NCBI RefSeq assembly: GCF_023333595.1
Contig: NZ_JAIQZM010000002.1
Coordinates: 175,068 to 239,067 of the forward strand
Direction of reading: 5' to 3'
Length of the DNA: 64,000 nt
DNA from: Argonema galeatum A003/A1
GTDB taxonomy: Bacteria; Cyanobacteriota; Cyanobacteriia; Cyanobacteriales; Aerosakkonemataceae
Each line of letters starts with the position of its first letter. The first letter of the stretch is position 1. The notes below the pieces were generated by a model. It did no database searches. It was not told the origin of the DNA and was given only the letters and a program-made list of their open reading frames with translations. The position numbers were made by a program, and so were the translations under genes. Below are positions 26,122 through 35,535 of the stretch, one piece after another.

Positions 26122-29100
26122 TTATTGCAGGTTCGTGAAGATATCCGGTCCGATCGCATTAGCTGACAAACCCGTGAGAGAGGCTAACAGTTCACCACTG
26201 GAAGCAATGCGGATGAGGGTATCTTGTGCTTGACTGCCAGTACCTTGAGTAATGGTAAGTTGGTCAAAAGCGATACCGCTCAATCCTAGTAGGTCTTGTC
26301 CGGGGGTGAAGTCGGTGATGGTATCAAATCCACCACTTGGGCTGAGTAGGAAGATATCGTTGCCTGCATCGCCTGTGAGTAAATTATTACCAGTACCACC
26401 AGTGAGGGTATCGTTGCCAATGCCACCAAGTAAGGTGTCGTTACCGTTGTCTCCGTAGAGGATATCGTCTCCGGCGTCGCCAACTACTAGGTCATCGTTT
26501 TGACCGCCTCGGACGAGATCGTTGCCTTCGCCACCGTAGATGCGATCGCTATTTTGGTTGCCATTGATGATATCGTTCCCCTGACCGCCAAAAATAGTGT
26601 CATTGCCGTTGTCGCCAAAGAGAGTATCATCCCCCACATCGCCAGATACTAGGTCATCTTCTTTACCGCCGCGTACTAAGTCGTTGCCTTGACCGCCGTA
26701 AACGCGATCGTTACCTCGGTTGCCGTTGATTACGTCGTCGTCTTGGTTGCCATAGAGTTCGTCGTCATTGTCCATTCCGAAGATGGTATCGTTGCCGCGT
26801 CCGCCTTTGAGGGTGTTGGGGTTAGCATCGCCAATTAGGAAGTCGTTGCTACCGCTGTCGTTGGGGAGAGTGTCTTCGCTGCTAGCAGGGATGGTGCCTT
26901 GGTTACCAGGAATGGTGTCTTGGTTACCAGGAGTGGGATTTTGGCTACCAAGAATGGTGTCTTGGTTACCAGGAGTGGGATTTTGGCTACCAGGAATGGT
27001 GTCTTGGTTACCAGGAGTGGGATTTTGACTACCAGGAAGTGTGTCTTGGTTACCAGGAGTGGGATTTTGACTACCAGGAATGGTGTCTTGGTTACCAGGA
27101 GTGGGATTTAGGTTACCAGGAATGGTGTCTTGGTTACCAGGAGTGGGATTTAGGCTACCAGGAAGTGTGTCTTGGTTACCAGGAGTGGGATTTAGGTTAC
27201 CAGGAAGTGTGTCTTGGTTACCAGGAGTGGGATTTAGGTTACCAGGAAGTGTGTCTTGACTACCAGGAGTGGGATTTAGGTTACCAGGAAGGGTGTCTTG
27301 TCCGCCGGGAAGTGTATCTTGTTCACCAGGAGTGGTGTCTTGTTCACCGGGAAGTGTATCTTGTTCACCGGGTAAGGTTTCTGCTATTGGCGGGATATCG
27401 AAGGGGATGGAGAGGAAATCGGAAGCATTGATTGATTTGAATTGAACATCTTTGAGGATAGCTAGCAATTCGTCGCCATCTTTAACGTTGATGAGAGTGT
27501 CTTTGGCATTTGCGCCAGTACCACCGGAGAAGGTGATTTTATCGAAAGTTAAACCACCTGCTAATCCCAGGATGTCTTCATTTTTGGCGAAGTTGAAGAT
27601 AGTTTCGACACCGAATTTCGAGGCGAGGATGTAGGTATCTTGTCCTTTGGCACCGTAGATGAAGTCGTCACCGAGTCCGCCAAATAGGGTGTTGTTTCCA
27701 GCATCGGCGTAGATGGTATCTTGACCTGCACCACCATCGATTAAATCATTGTTGGAACCTGCGTGGATGAGGTCGTCACCTGCACCACCATATACCGTGT
27801 CGTCTCCTGTATGTGCATCAATGGTGTCGTTGCCGTCGCCACCTTTGACGATATCGTTGTGGGAACCTGCGGTGATGAGGTCGTTGCCTGTACCGCCATC
27901 AATGTTATCTTCGCCGGAACTGCCATCGATGGTGTCGTTTCCTGCATCGCCGTTGAGGGTGTCGTCACCGGAGTAACCTGAGATGAGGTCGTGTCCTTCG
28001 CCACCTGCCATCCAGTCGTTACCGGACTTGCCGCCGTCGAGGATGTCATTTCCTGCACCACCGTCGAGGGTGTCTTCGCCTTCGCGTCCGTCGAGGTAGT
28101 CGTTTCCGTCGCCACCAAGTAGGAGGTCGTTGTCTTCCCGTCCGTCGAGGGAGTCATTGCCTGCACCACCTATTAAGGTATCAGAACCAACTCGGCCATC
28201 GAGGATGTCGTTGCCGCCTAAACCGCTGAGGACGTTGGGGCCGTTGTCGCCGATGATGGTGTCGTCGTATTCGGAACCTTCGACGTTTTCCACGTTGCGA
28301 ATGCGATCGCCTTCCGCATCGCCACCCACTCCGCGACCGGGTTGCAGGTGCATATATATAGGTTCTTTGGAGTCAAAGTAGGAGATGGTATCGTTGCCTG
28401 CACCTCCATCAATGTCATCTGCACCGGGGCCACCTACTAGGAAGTCGTCGCCGTCATTGCCGTTGAGTTCGTCGTCTCCATCGCCACCAAATAAGCTGTC
28501 GTCGCCTGCATCGCCGTTAATTTTGTCTTTGCCTGCTTCGCCGTAGAGGAGGTCGATGTCATCGCCGCCACTCATTTGGTCGTCGCCGTTGCCTCCATAA
28601 AGGGTGTCTTTTCCGGTATCGCCTGCCATGAGGTCGTTGCCGTCATCGCCGTAGAGGAGGTCTTGACCGTCGTTACCGTTGAGGGTGTCGTTGCCTGCAT
28701 CTCCGTGTAGCAGGTCATCGTCTTCGTTACCTTCTAGTTTGTCGTTGCCGTTGCCTCCGTAGAGGGTGTCTTTTCCGGTGTTACCTGTTAAAAAGTCGTT
28801 GTCGCCATCGCCGTAGAGGAGGTCTTGTCCGTCGTTACCGTTGAGGGTGTCGTTGCCTGCATCTCCATGTAGCAGGTCATCGTCTTCGTTACCTTGGAGT
28901 TGGTCGTTGCCGTCGCCTCCGTTGAGGGTGTCTTTTCCGGTGTTACCTGTTAAAAAGTCGTTGTCGCCATCGCCGTAGAGGAGGTCTTGTCCGTCGCCAC
29001 CGCTGAGGGTGTCGTTGCCTGCATCTCCGTGTAGGAGGTCTTCGCCTGTTTCGCCAAACAGGTTATCGGCATCATCGCCACCGGAAAGGGTATCGTTTTC

Positions 29101-32100
29101 TGTGCCACCGTAAAGAGTATCGGCACCTGCGTCTCCTTTTAAGATATCTGCGCCTTCATCACCAAATAATTGGTCGTTGTCTGTACCGCCGCTGAGGGTA
29201 TCTTGTCCTAGTTCGCCGTAGAGTAAGTCGTTGCCTGCGTCGCCGTTGAGTTGGTCGTTTCCGTTTTCGCCTTTGAGTAAGTCGTGGTCTAAACCGCCAT
29301 TGAGGATGTCGTTACCATCGGCACCGTAGAGGGAGTCGTTGCCTGCATCGCCGTTGAGAAGGTCGTTGTCTTGTTCGCCTTTGAGGATATCGGCATCTTC
29401 GCCACCGTTGAGGGTATCGTTGCCTATTCCTCCGTTGAGTGTGTCGAGTCCGGCATCGCCTTTCAATATATCGGCATCTTCGTTGCCAAAGAGTTGGTCG
29501 TTTTCGGTGCCACCACTGAGGGTATCTTGTCCTTCGTTGCCGTAGAGGATGTCGTTGCCTGCGTCGCCGTTGAGTTGGTCGTTTCCTATTTCGCCTTTGA
29601 GGGTGTCTTGTCCGTCGTTGCCATTGAGGAGGTCGTTGCCTTCGTTTCCGTTGAGGAGGTCGTTGCCTTCGTTTCCGTTGAGGAGGTCGTTTCCGGCATC
29701 ACCGTTAAGCGTGTCTTGACCTTCGTTGCCGTTTAATAGGTCGTTATCATCGCCACCTGATAGTTTGTCTTGGTCAGTGCCACCGTTGAGAGTATCGTTG
29801 CCAACGTCGCCAAAGAGTTGGTCGTTGCCTGCATCACCATTGAGGATATCTTGACCTTCGTTACCGTGTAAGACATCGACACCATCACCACCAGATAGTT
29901 CATCGTTGCCGATACCGCCGTTAAGAAAGTCTTCTCCCTGGTTGCCTTCTAGTTGGTCGTTACCAGCGTCACCGTTGAGGGTATCGTTTCCTGTTTCACC
30001 TTTGAGGAGGTCGTTATCATCACCGCCACTAAGGAAATCTTGATCATCGCCACCGTAGATGCTGTCTTCTCCTAGATTGCCTTCTAATTGGTCATCACCA
30101 CTATCGCCGTATAGTTGATCGTTATCGCTGCCACCATCTATGCGATCGTTGTCATCGCCACCGCTAATCAGGTCATTTCCACCTTGTCCGTACAGTTCAT
30201 CGTTACCTTGTTCACCATAAACGGTATCATGGCCATAACCGCTATCCCCAGAACACCAATCATCACCTTCGCCACACCAAATAATGTCGTCTTCTTCACC
30301 ACCGTGAATGTGATCGTTCCCTTCCTCGGCATAAATAATGTCTTTTTCTAGCCCTCCATCAATAGTGTCCCGATCTTGTCCCCCAAAAATTAAGTCTCTG
30401 TCGCTACCCCCTTCGATCCAGTCGTCACCACTGCCACCTCTGAGCAAATCTTGGCCAGAACCCCCAAAGAGGATATCATTGTCGCCATCTCCATAAAGGT
30501 CGTCATTACCACCTTGACCTCTGAGAATGTCATTTCCTGGGCCTCCATGAAACTCATCAGGGCCTCCAGGCACTTCGTCAGTGTCTTGCATTTGTCCAGG
30601 ATCGCCAAAACTTCCAGAGTATCCCTCTCCCCAAAGTTCATCATCCCCGCCTTGACCATAAAAGATGTCTCTTTCTTTACCTCCATACATTTCGTCATGG
30701 TACTTTGTGCCTTTTATCTGTTCAATCTCAACGAGAATGTCTTCAACTCCGTAAGGAATATTGTCAATAACTTGATATATATCTGAGCCAGCATCAGGAA
30801 GATATTTTTGATGCACTTGGATTGGAGAATCCCAATCACTGTAATCAGCCGTATCGAATCCAGTGCCACCATCTAAAAAGTCCCAACCGCTACCGCTGAT
30901 TAAAATATCATTGCCTGCTTTTGCTCGTAAGACATCATTACCTTCTTTACCATTTAATATATCGTCTGAATTATCAGATCCCTCTATCCAATCGCCTTTA
31001 TCAGTTCCCATTCCAGCAACATATTCTCCGTTACTATTGGTATCTGAACCGAAAGTTTTACCACGTGGGAAGTAGTAACCGCTAGGATGCAGATCAAAGA
31101 AAAAGGACTCAAACTGCTTTTGAACATCGTCACGATTTAAGTATTTATTGAGATCGTGTTCACTATAAACATCCCAGCCATAGCCTGCAAAATTTGTCCA
31201 ATTTGGTATCACTTCAAGAAGATGAAGGAATCTATCCCGATCGGGGTTAGAAGATGGATACTGTAATCTTGTTACAGGGTCGTCAGTGTCTATAATAAAT
31301 AGCCTTGTAGCCTCATTTACAAATGATTCAAGTTGATATATTCCATTTAAATTTGTGTAGTCAGTTGGGGAACCAAGAGCAAGAATTTTTATACGGGATG
31401 GATTTATTCCGCTGAACTCAAGTTGTTTTTCAAGAAACCCATCTTCAATAAAAAAGTTTCCTTGAGAATGAGCAACAACTATAATAGAATTATTTTCATT
31501 TTTTAACCAATCCAAAGAGGTATCTGTCCAAGAACCTGATAAACCTTCTACTGGAATATCATTGACTAACTTGCTTGCTGGAGAAAAGCTCTTTAATAAA
31601 TATTGACTAGCTGATTCCAATAGATCGGTTGAGGGATCGTTGCCGAAATCGACTTTCTGTAAATCGAAGAATTTAGTTACGAAATCTGCCAGGGATTCCC
31701 GTGGTAATAATGGATGTGAAAGACCAGCGAGATAACCTGAACCTCCTGCTATATCGCCTATTGAACCTGGAATTAAACCTACTAAATCATCTATTAAACT
31801 TAAATCAACTATTCCTTTTGCTGTATAAAATCCTAAATAATTTTTCGTTTCTCCATTTAGGAAGGCAAACTCATCTGCGAATATTCCGTCAGGCGTTTTT
31901 GCACCAAGCGGAGCGTCTGGAAACTTATTAGCCCAGTATTCACGGTAGGCTTCAACAGCTGGTTTGAATATTTTATCAGCAATCTCTGCACCTAAATTTT
32001 TCGCTTCATTTGCAATATTTCCTGGATAACCTGAACCTTTTGAAGGATTATGAATACCACTAAAACTATCAAACGAGCTAGGCATTGAATTAATAAAGCT

Positions 32101-32796
32101 CAGGCCAAATTTTGATTCGACTGATTCAAATTGGTTTTTAAATCCATCATTATCTGTCCAAATACCATTAATAAAAAGTCCTCGGCTTTCACCACGCTCT
32201 TTAATAATTTTTTCTAAAACCAAATCAGCATCCCATGTGTAACCATTTGAGTAATTTCTTGATTGCTCTACCGAAACAAAAGTATTATTAGGTGTTCCAA
32301 AGTTAAGAACATTTGAATCATCTTCTTGCTTAATTCTCTGAGTTTGTGATTCAGTTAGGCTCACACCTTGAGCAATTGCAGAAAACAACTCCCCTTCATC
32401 CCCCGGAGTATCAGCAGTATTAATTTCCCAATCTACATAATGCCCAATTTCCTCAATTAAAACCGCACTAATAGCTTGAGCATTACTCGCATACTTACTC
32501 AAGAAATCTTGAGAAACATAAATTGTATTAGTTGACCCCGCATAAGCAGCATTTGCCCCTTGTAACTCTGCACCAGTGCGAATTTCAATTCCCGGAAGCG
32601 ATTCAAAGCTGCCACTAAGCCACTGCTGACGTAAATTTTCTAGCTTAGTAACATCAAAACTTTCACCAAAAGCAGTTTGAATTTTGCTGAGAAAATCTTC
32701 ACTACCAGCAAAGCTATTTAATGTGCTGTAAGCATTCTGAAGTGCATCTTGAACTAATGGATCGGTTACTTGATTAGTAGAATTGGATGTAAACAT
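26122..32796 (-). CDS. Giant RTX calcium-binding protein with metalloprotease-like and lipase-like N-terminal domains
   Basis: 2224 aa from ATG 32796, which has AAGGAA upstream; the frame opens at a TTG 15 bp earlier. Residues about 10-165 form a domain with EEIGHYVD (115-122) and PGDEGELF, like a zinc-peptidase helix, seen in other cyanobacterial RTX proteins. About 190-590 look like an alpha/beta hydrolase: the elbow VVAHSQGN gives Ser444, with Asp505/506 (DTDDPVTR) and His547 (SEHDL) completing a possible triad. About 600-1720 are GGxGxDxLx RTX nonapeptides. About 1805-1972 are proline-glycine heptads in nine 14-residue units. About 1985-2140 are more RTX, then a C-terminal domain (DTITDFTPGQDLLGLSG). 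RTX proteins leave by type I secretion and fold with calcium outside; no secretion gene is nearby. Likely a secreted hydrolase/adhesin. Confidence 0.85.
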   Translation of the reverse strand: MFTSNSTNQVTDPLVQDALQNAYSTLNSFAGSEDFLSKIQTAFGESFDVTKLENLRQQWLSGSFESLPGIEIRTGAELQGANAAYAGSTNTIYVSQDFLSKYASNAQAISAVLIEEIGHYVDWEINTADTPGDEGELFSAIAQGVSLTESQTQRIKQEDDSNVLNFGTPNNTFVSVEQSRNYSNGYTWDADLVLEKIIKERGESRGLFINGIWTDNDGFKNQFESVESKFGLSFINSMPSSFDSFSGIHNPSKGSGYPGNIANEAKNLGAEIADKIFKPAVEAYREYWANKFPDAPLGAKTPDGIFADEFAFLNGETKNYLGFYTAKGIVDLSLIDDLVGLIPGSIGDIAGGSGYLAGLSHPLLPRESLADFVTKFFDLQKVDFGNDPSTDLLESASQYLLKSFSPASKLVNDIPVEGLSGSWTDTSLDWLKNENNSIIVVAHSQGNFFIEDGFLEKQLEFSGINPSRIKILALGSPTDYTNLNGIYQLESFVNEATRLFIIDTDDPVTRLQYPSSNPDRDRFLHLLEVIPNWTNFAGYGWDVYSEHDLNKYLNRDDVQKQFESFFFDLHPSGYYFPRGKTFGSDTNSNGEYVAGMGTDKGDWIEGSDNSDDILNGKEGNDVLRAKAGNDILISGSGWDFLDGGTGFDTADYSDWDSPIQVHQKYLPDAGSDIYQVIDNIPYGVEDILVEIEQIKGTKYHDEMYGGKERDIFYGQGGDDELWGEGYSGSFGDPGQMQDTDEVPGGPDEFHGGPGNDILRGQGGNDDLYGDGDNDILFGGSGQDLLRGGSGDDWIEGGSDRDLIFGGQDRDTIDGGLEKDIIYAEEGNDHIHGGEEDDIIWCGEGDDWCSGDSGYGHDTVYGEQGNDELYGQGGNDLISGGDDNDRIDGGSDNDQLYGDSGDDQLEGNLGEDSIYGGDDQDFLSGGDDNDLLKGETGNDTLNGDAGNDQLEGNQGEDFLNGGIGNDELSGGDGVDVLHGNEGQDILNGDAGNDQLFGDVGNDTLNGGTDQDKLSGGDDNDLLNGNEGQDTLNGDAGNDLLNGNEGNDLLNGNEGNDLLNGNDGQDTLKGEIGNDQLNGDAGNDILYGNEGQDTLSGGTENDQLFGNEDADILKGDAGLDTLNGGIGNDTLNGGEDADILKGEQDNDLLNGDAGNDSLYGADGNDILNGGLDHDLLKGENGNDQLNGDAGNDLLYGELGQDTLSGGTDNDQLFGDEGADILKGDAGADTLYGGTENDTLSGGDDADNLFGETGEDLLHGDAGNDTLSGGDGQDLLYGDGDNDFLTGNTGKDTLNGGDGNDQLQGNEDDDLLHGDAGNDTLNGNDGQDLLYGDGDNDFLTGNTGKDTLYGGNGNDKLEGNEDDDLLHGDAGNDTLNGNDGQDLLYGDDGNDLMAGDTGKDTLYGGNGDDQMSGGDDIDLLYGEAGKDKINGDAGDDSLFGGDGDDELNGNDGDDFLVGGPGADDIDGGAGNDTISYFDSKEPIYMHLQPGRGVGGDAEGDRIRNVENVEGSEYDDTIIGDNGPNVLSGLGGNDILDGRVGSDTLIGGAGNDSLDGREDNDLLLGGDGNDYLDGREGEDTLDGGAGNDILDGGKSGNDWMAGGEGHDLISGYSGDDTLNGDAGNDTIDGSSGEDNIDGGTGNDLITAGSHNDIVKGGDGNDTIDAHTGDDTVYGGAGDDLIHAGSNNDLIDGGAGQDTIYADAGNNTLFGGLGDDFIYGAKGQDTYILASKFGVETIFNFAKNEDILGLAGGLTFDKITFSGGTGANAKDTLINVKDGDELLAILKDVQFKSINASDFLSIPFDIPPIAETLPGEQDTLPGEQDTTPGEQDTLPGGQDTLPGNLNPTPGSQDTLPGNLNPTPGNQDTLPGNLNPTPGNQDTLPGSLNPTPGNQDTIPGNLNPTPGNQDTIPGSQNPTPGNQDTLPGSQNPTPGNQDTIPGSQNPTPGNQDTILGSQNPTPGNQDTIPGNQGTIPASSEDTLPNDSGSNDFLIGDANPNTLKGGRGNDTIFGMDNDDELYGNQDDDVINGNRGNDRVYGGQGNDLVRGGKEDDLVSGDVGDDTLFGDNGNDTIFGGQGNDIINGNQNSDRIYGGEGNDLVRGGQNDDLVVGDAGDDILYGDNGNDTLLGGIGNDTLTGGTGNNLLTGDAGNDIFLLSPSGGFDTITDFTPGQDLLGLSGIAFDQLTITQGTGSQAQDTLIRIASSGELLASLTGLSANAIGPDIFTNLQ
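26880..27380 (-). repeat. 42-bp tandem repeats coding a Pro-Gly heptad linker
   Basis: Within the RTX gene, nine consecutive 14-residue units of the form NLNPTPGNQDTLPG (42 bp each) are preceded by shorter xDTLPGE units. The codons are almost identical between units, pointing to recent slippage or recombination. It probably makes an extended linker between two RTX blocks. Confidence 0.85.
28590..29035 (-). repeat. Three 162-bp direct repeats inside the RTX region
   Basis: A 54-residue block of six nonapeptides (starting DGQDLLYGD, ending AGNDTLNGN) occurs three times in a row with few changes at DNA level. It marks recent expansion of the RTX array. Confidence 0.75.
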
Positions 32797-34162
32797 GGTT
32801 TTTTCCTTCAATATTTGATGTTGTAAGTTTGGTTGTTTTGGTATTGCATGGTGAGGGCGGGTTTTGTTTCAGTGTTGTCTGTTGGAATCAAGGATTGTCT
32901 GCTAAACCCGCCCCTACATCAGACAATGTTGGTGTTTTTGTCAGATTTCAAGCACGCAAAATACCCAGGCAATAAGGTTGCCAAAGTCTCAGGGTGCAAA
33001 AGTTTCAGCGCTGTTTGCGATAGATGAGATCCCCCCTAACCCCCCTTAATAAGGGGGGAACCGGAGAACTAGCCCTCTTTTTAAGGTGGGAACCGGGAAC
33101 TGGAGAAGAGGAACTCTGTGTTCTTCAAAGTCCCCCTTTTTAAGGGGGATTTAGGGGGATCTCCAACGGTGCGATCGCTTTCCAGCACGCTACGCGATCG
33201 CATTTTCCTAAAAAACCCAATCCATAATGATGCACTCCTTTTCTCGAACTAACTTTGTGAGAATCTATGACCCTCTATCTATCTCTCTGTGAAACGCCTG
33301 CGGTTTTATGCGGAAGAACGAGATTATTTACATTTGTTTACAATTAACTGGCTCAAAGGTGGCCCGAATTCTGTGGTGGTGCGATCGCAAAGGTTTGTCT
33401 CTACAAAATACCCTCTGCCAGCGCGATCGAACTTGACAAAAAACCTGTTTCATGTTGATGCACTCCTGAATGCGATCGGCCCTGATATTCTTGGAATCTA
33501 TTCGCCTCTATCTATCTCTCAGGCTGACTTGGTGAATTTTATGCGGAAGATTTGAAATTGTTACAAATCCTTACATCAAGCCTGCCAAGACCTAGACATA
33601 CCTAAAAACATTGAATAGCCCGGTTATGTGCTAACTTGGCTTACCTAAAGAAAACTTTCTATTTGATTTGTCTATCAGTATATAAGGAAAAACCGCTCAA
33701 AAAGCTGATACAAACACGGAACGAAAGTTTAACTAACATCGTCTTTACGAGAAAATTGGTAGCTATTCGCAAAAAAGCGTATAAAATCTTCGCTTAGTCA
33801 ACAGCAATTACACGCGAAATAGCAGAAACTTTACTCTTAATTTATGCAATATTTATATATATTATGCAAAATTTAAGTATAAATATCATTGCCTTCTATC
33901 AATTTAGTATATTTACTGAAAATATTGTACGCAGATAAAATTGTCAGGGAGCCATGACATTAGGTAGAATGGACAGAAACGATCGCAGCAGGGCTAAGTT
34001 ATGCGATCGCACCCAGACGGGTCAGAGAAAATGCGATCGCATGAGCGAAACTGGTATTAAAGCTATCCTGCGGGGCGTTTAACCGACGGTCGGGGAGGAA
34101 GTTTGGACTGTAGCGAAAAATGACGATCGAAAAGGGATAATCAAAAGAAAAGAGGTGATAAA
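32797..34162. other. 1.4-kb non-coding region upstream of the RTX gene
   Basis: No convincing gene. It holds a G/C-tract element with ends GAGATCCCCCCTA (33026-) and TAGGGGGATCTC (to 33163), and two imperfect direct copies of about 100 bp (33225-33336 and 33451-33560, both with GATGCACTCCT, CTCTATCTATCTCTC and TTTATGCGGAAGA). An AT-rich stretch follows at 33840-33930, then a HIP1-rich stretch near 33980-34050. The frame at 33289-33555 lies across the direct repeats and does not look like a protein family. Confidence 0.5.
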
Positions 34163-34408
34163 ATGGCTGTTGAAAGATGGACGGATGAAATGCTTGATAA
34201 GCTTGGTGAAAAGGTCGATCGCATTGCTGAGGAAGTGGAACAAACCAACAACAATGTCGATGCCTTGGTGGGTGCGGTCAACTCCCTAGTTACTTTGTTG
34301 CGTGAGGAAATTCCAGCTATCAAATCAGGACAAGAGGAAACAGCCAAAATTCAAGCAGAAAGCATCCGAGAGTTAATTAAATTTATCAATAAGCCCAAAT
34401 CTGAATAA
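34163..34408 (+). CDS. Small coiled-coil protein
   Basis: 81 aa. It starts MAVERWTDEMLDKLGEKVDRIAEEVEQ, a head seen in many small cyanobacterial hypothetical proteins, and continues as one long amphipathic helix (VDALVGAVNSLVTLLREEIPAIKSG). RBS AGAGGTG lies 7 nt upstream. No catalytic motif. It sits 23 bp before sucD on the same strand and could share its transcript. Function unknown. Confidence 0.7.
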   Translation: MAVERWTDEMLDKLGEKVDRIAEEVEQTNNNVDALVGAVNSLVTLLREEIPAIKSGQEETAKIQAESIRELIKFINKPKSE

Positions 34409-34431
34409 GAGTAATCAAAAGGCATTCTGTA

Positions 34432-35319
34432 ATGAATTTAAAGCCAGACAGCAAAGTCTTAATCCAAGGCATCACCGAACCACTTGCTTCTATCCACGTC
34501 GCTAGGATGAAAGCCTATGGCACCAACGTCGTTGCAGGAGTAAGTCCCGGACAGGGGGGACAGACGGTACATGATATCCCCGTGTTCGACTTGGTAGAAC
34601 AAGCACTGCCGACCACTGGCTCCATTGATACTACCATAATCTTCAAGCCACCTTATCTGGCATTGGATGCGGCACTAGAAGCGATCGCAGCCAATATCCG
34701 CCAAATTATTATAGTTACCAGCGGCATTCCACCCCTGGATATGGTGTACCTGCTAAGAATTGCCGATGCCCACAAAACTTTAATCGTCGGCCCCAACAGT
34801 ATGGGGATTATAATACCGGGAAAGCTTTTGCTGGGAACTCATCCGATCGAATTCTATACTCCAGGGCCTGTGGGGCTGATTAGTCGCTGCGGCAGTTTGA
34901 CCTCGGAAGTTGCCTTGGAACTGACACAGGCTGGATTTGGTCAATCGATGGGCGTTAGTATTGGCAGCGATGCGATCGTGGGTTCTTCATTTCGCCAATG
35001 GCTGCAAACTTTAAATAAAGATGATAATACCAAAGCGATCGTTTTACTCGGAAAGACTGAAGGCGGTAACGAAGAAACAGTCGTCGAATATATTACAGAG
35101 GAGATTAATAAGCCTGTAGTTGTCTATATTGCCGGACGCTACGCACCAGAAGTAAAACGTCAGCGCCACGCTAGCGACCTGATCGTTTCTCAGCCAGTTA
35201 TAGAGGATGAAGTTAGTACAGCTGAAATTAAAATTTCAGCTTTTGAAAAAGCAAAAATACCTGTAGCACAGCGTCCTTCTCAAATTCCTGATTTGCTGAA
35301 AAAAGCGCTCAAAAAATAA
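34432..35319 (+). CDS. sucD: Succinate--CoA ligase alpha subunit homologue
   Basis: 295 aa, close to E. coli SucD (289). The CoA-binding domain has VLIQGITEPLASIHVARMKAYGTNVVAGVSPGQGGQTVHDIPVFD, and the ligase domain has GPNSMGIIIPG, GPVGLISRCGSLTSEVALELTQAGFGQSMGVSIGSD. The phospho-acceptor histidine region reads IAGRYAPEVKRQRHASDL, so the His is kept. The usual LIGEIGGSAE loop reads LLGKTEGGNEE, an unusual change. It should pair with the SucC encoded 10.6 kb upstream. The divergence could mean a changed substrate acid. Confidence 0.85.
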   Translation: MNLKPDSKVLIQGITEPLASIHVARMKAYGTNVVAGVSPGQGGQTVHDIPVFDLVEQALPTTGSIDTTIIFKPPYLALDAALEAIAANIRQIIIVTSGIPPLDMVYLLRIADAHKTLIVGPNSMGIIIPGKLLLGTHPIEFYTPGPVGLISRCGSLTSEVALELTQAGFGQSMGVSIGSDAIVGSSFRQWLQTLNKDDNTKAIVLLGKTEGGNEETVVEYITEEINKPVVVYIAGRYAPEVKRQRHASDLIVSQPVIEDEVSTAEIKISAFEKAKIPVAQRPSQIPDLLKKALKK

Positions 35320-35321
35320 TC

Positions 35322-35368
35322 ATTGGTGATTGGTCATTAGTCATTGGTCATTGGTCATTGGTGATTTG
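35322..35368. repeat. Heptamer repeat array (GGTCATT type)
   Basis: Six or so copies of TTGGTCA/TTAGTCA/TTGGTGA directly after the sucD stop. It is related to the arrays at 19167 and 41486. Confidence 0.6.
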
Positions 35369-35396
35369 TATTCAGGTTTCTTTTGTAGGGTGCGTT

Positions 35397-35514
35397 ATAC
35401 CAAATCCGCAACGATTACCCCCTTTATTTCGATCGGCTGTAGAGACGTTTCATGAAACGTCTCTACAATGTTTAGGCCAAAAATTAAAGGGGGTAATAAA
35501 CCCGGATTTGGTAT
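35397..35514. repeat. MITE-like element, ATACCAAATCCG family, with palindromic core
   Basis: 118 bp with perfect 12-bp terminal inverted repeats (ATACCAAATCCG / CGGATTTGGTAT) and a second inverted pair TTACCCCCTTTA / TAAAGGGGGTAA inside. The core is a 30-bp perfect palindrome (35438-35467) built on GAGACGTTTCATGAAACGTC. The same core occurs in a different element at 44737. Confidence 0.8.
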
Positions 35515-35535
35515 TATAACAAAAGCCTCTAGCAC

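Noticed and set aside
26880..27380. Regular 42-bp repeats considered as a CRISPR array
   Set aside because: There are no unique spacers; the units are contiguous and in frame within the RTX protein.
26252..30786. Many + strand frames opposite the RTX gene
   Set aside because: They are reverse shadows of the repetitive RTX codons (for example VSLPxPP and GYQEWD patterns) and have no protein-family character.
33289..33555. 88-aa + strand frame
   Set aside because: It spans imperfect direct repeats and HIP1 sites and has no recognisable protein features.
34080..34130. GGGGAGGAAGTTTGGACTG resembles the GAGGAAAGTCC start of RNase P RNA
   Set aside because: The match is short and imperfect, and the remaining conserved RNase P elements could not be found nearby.
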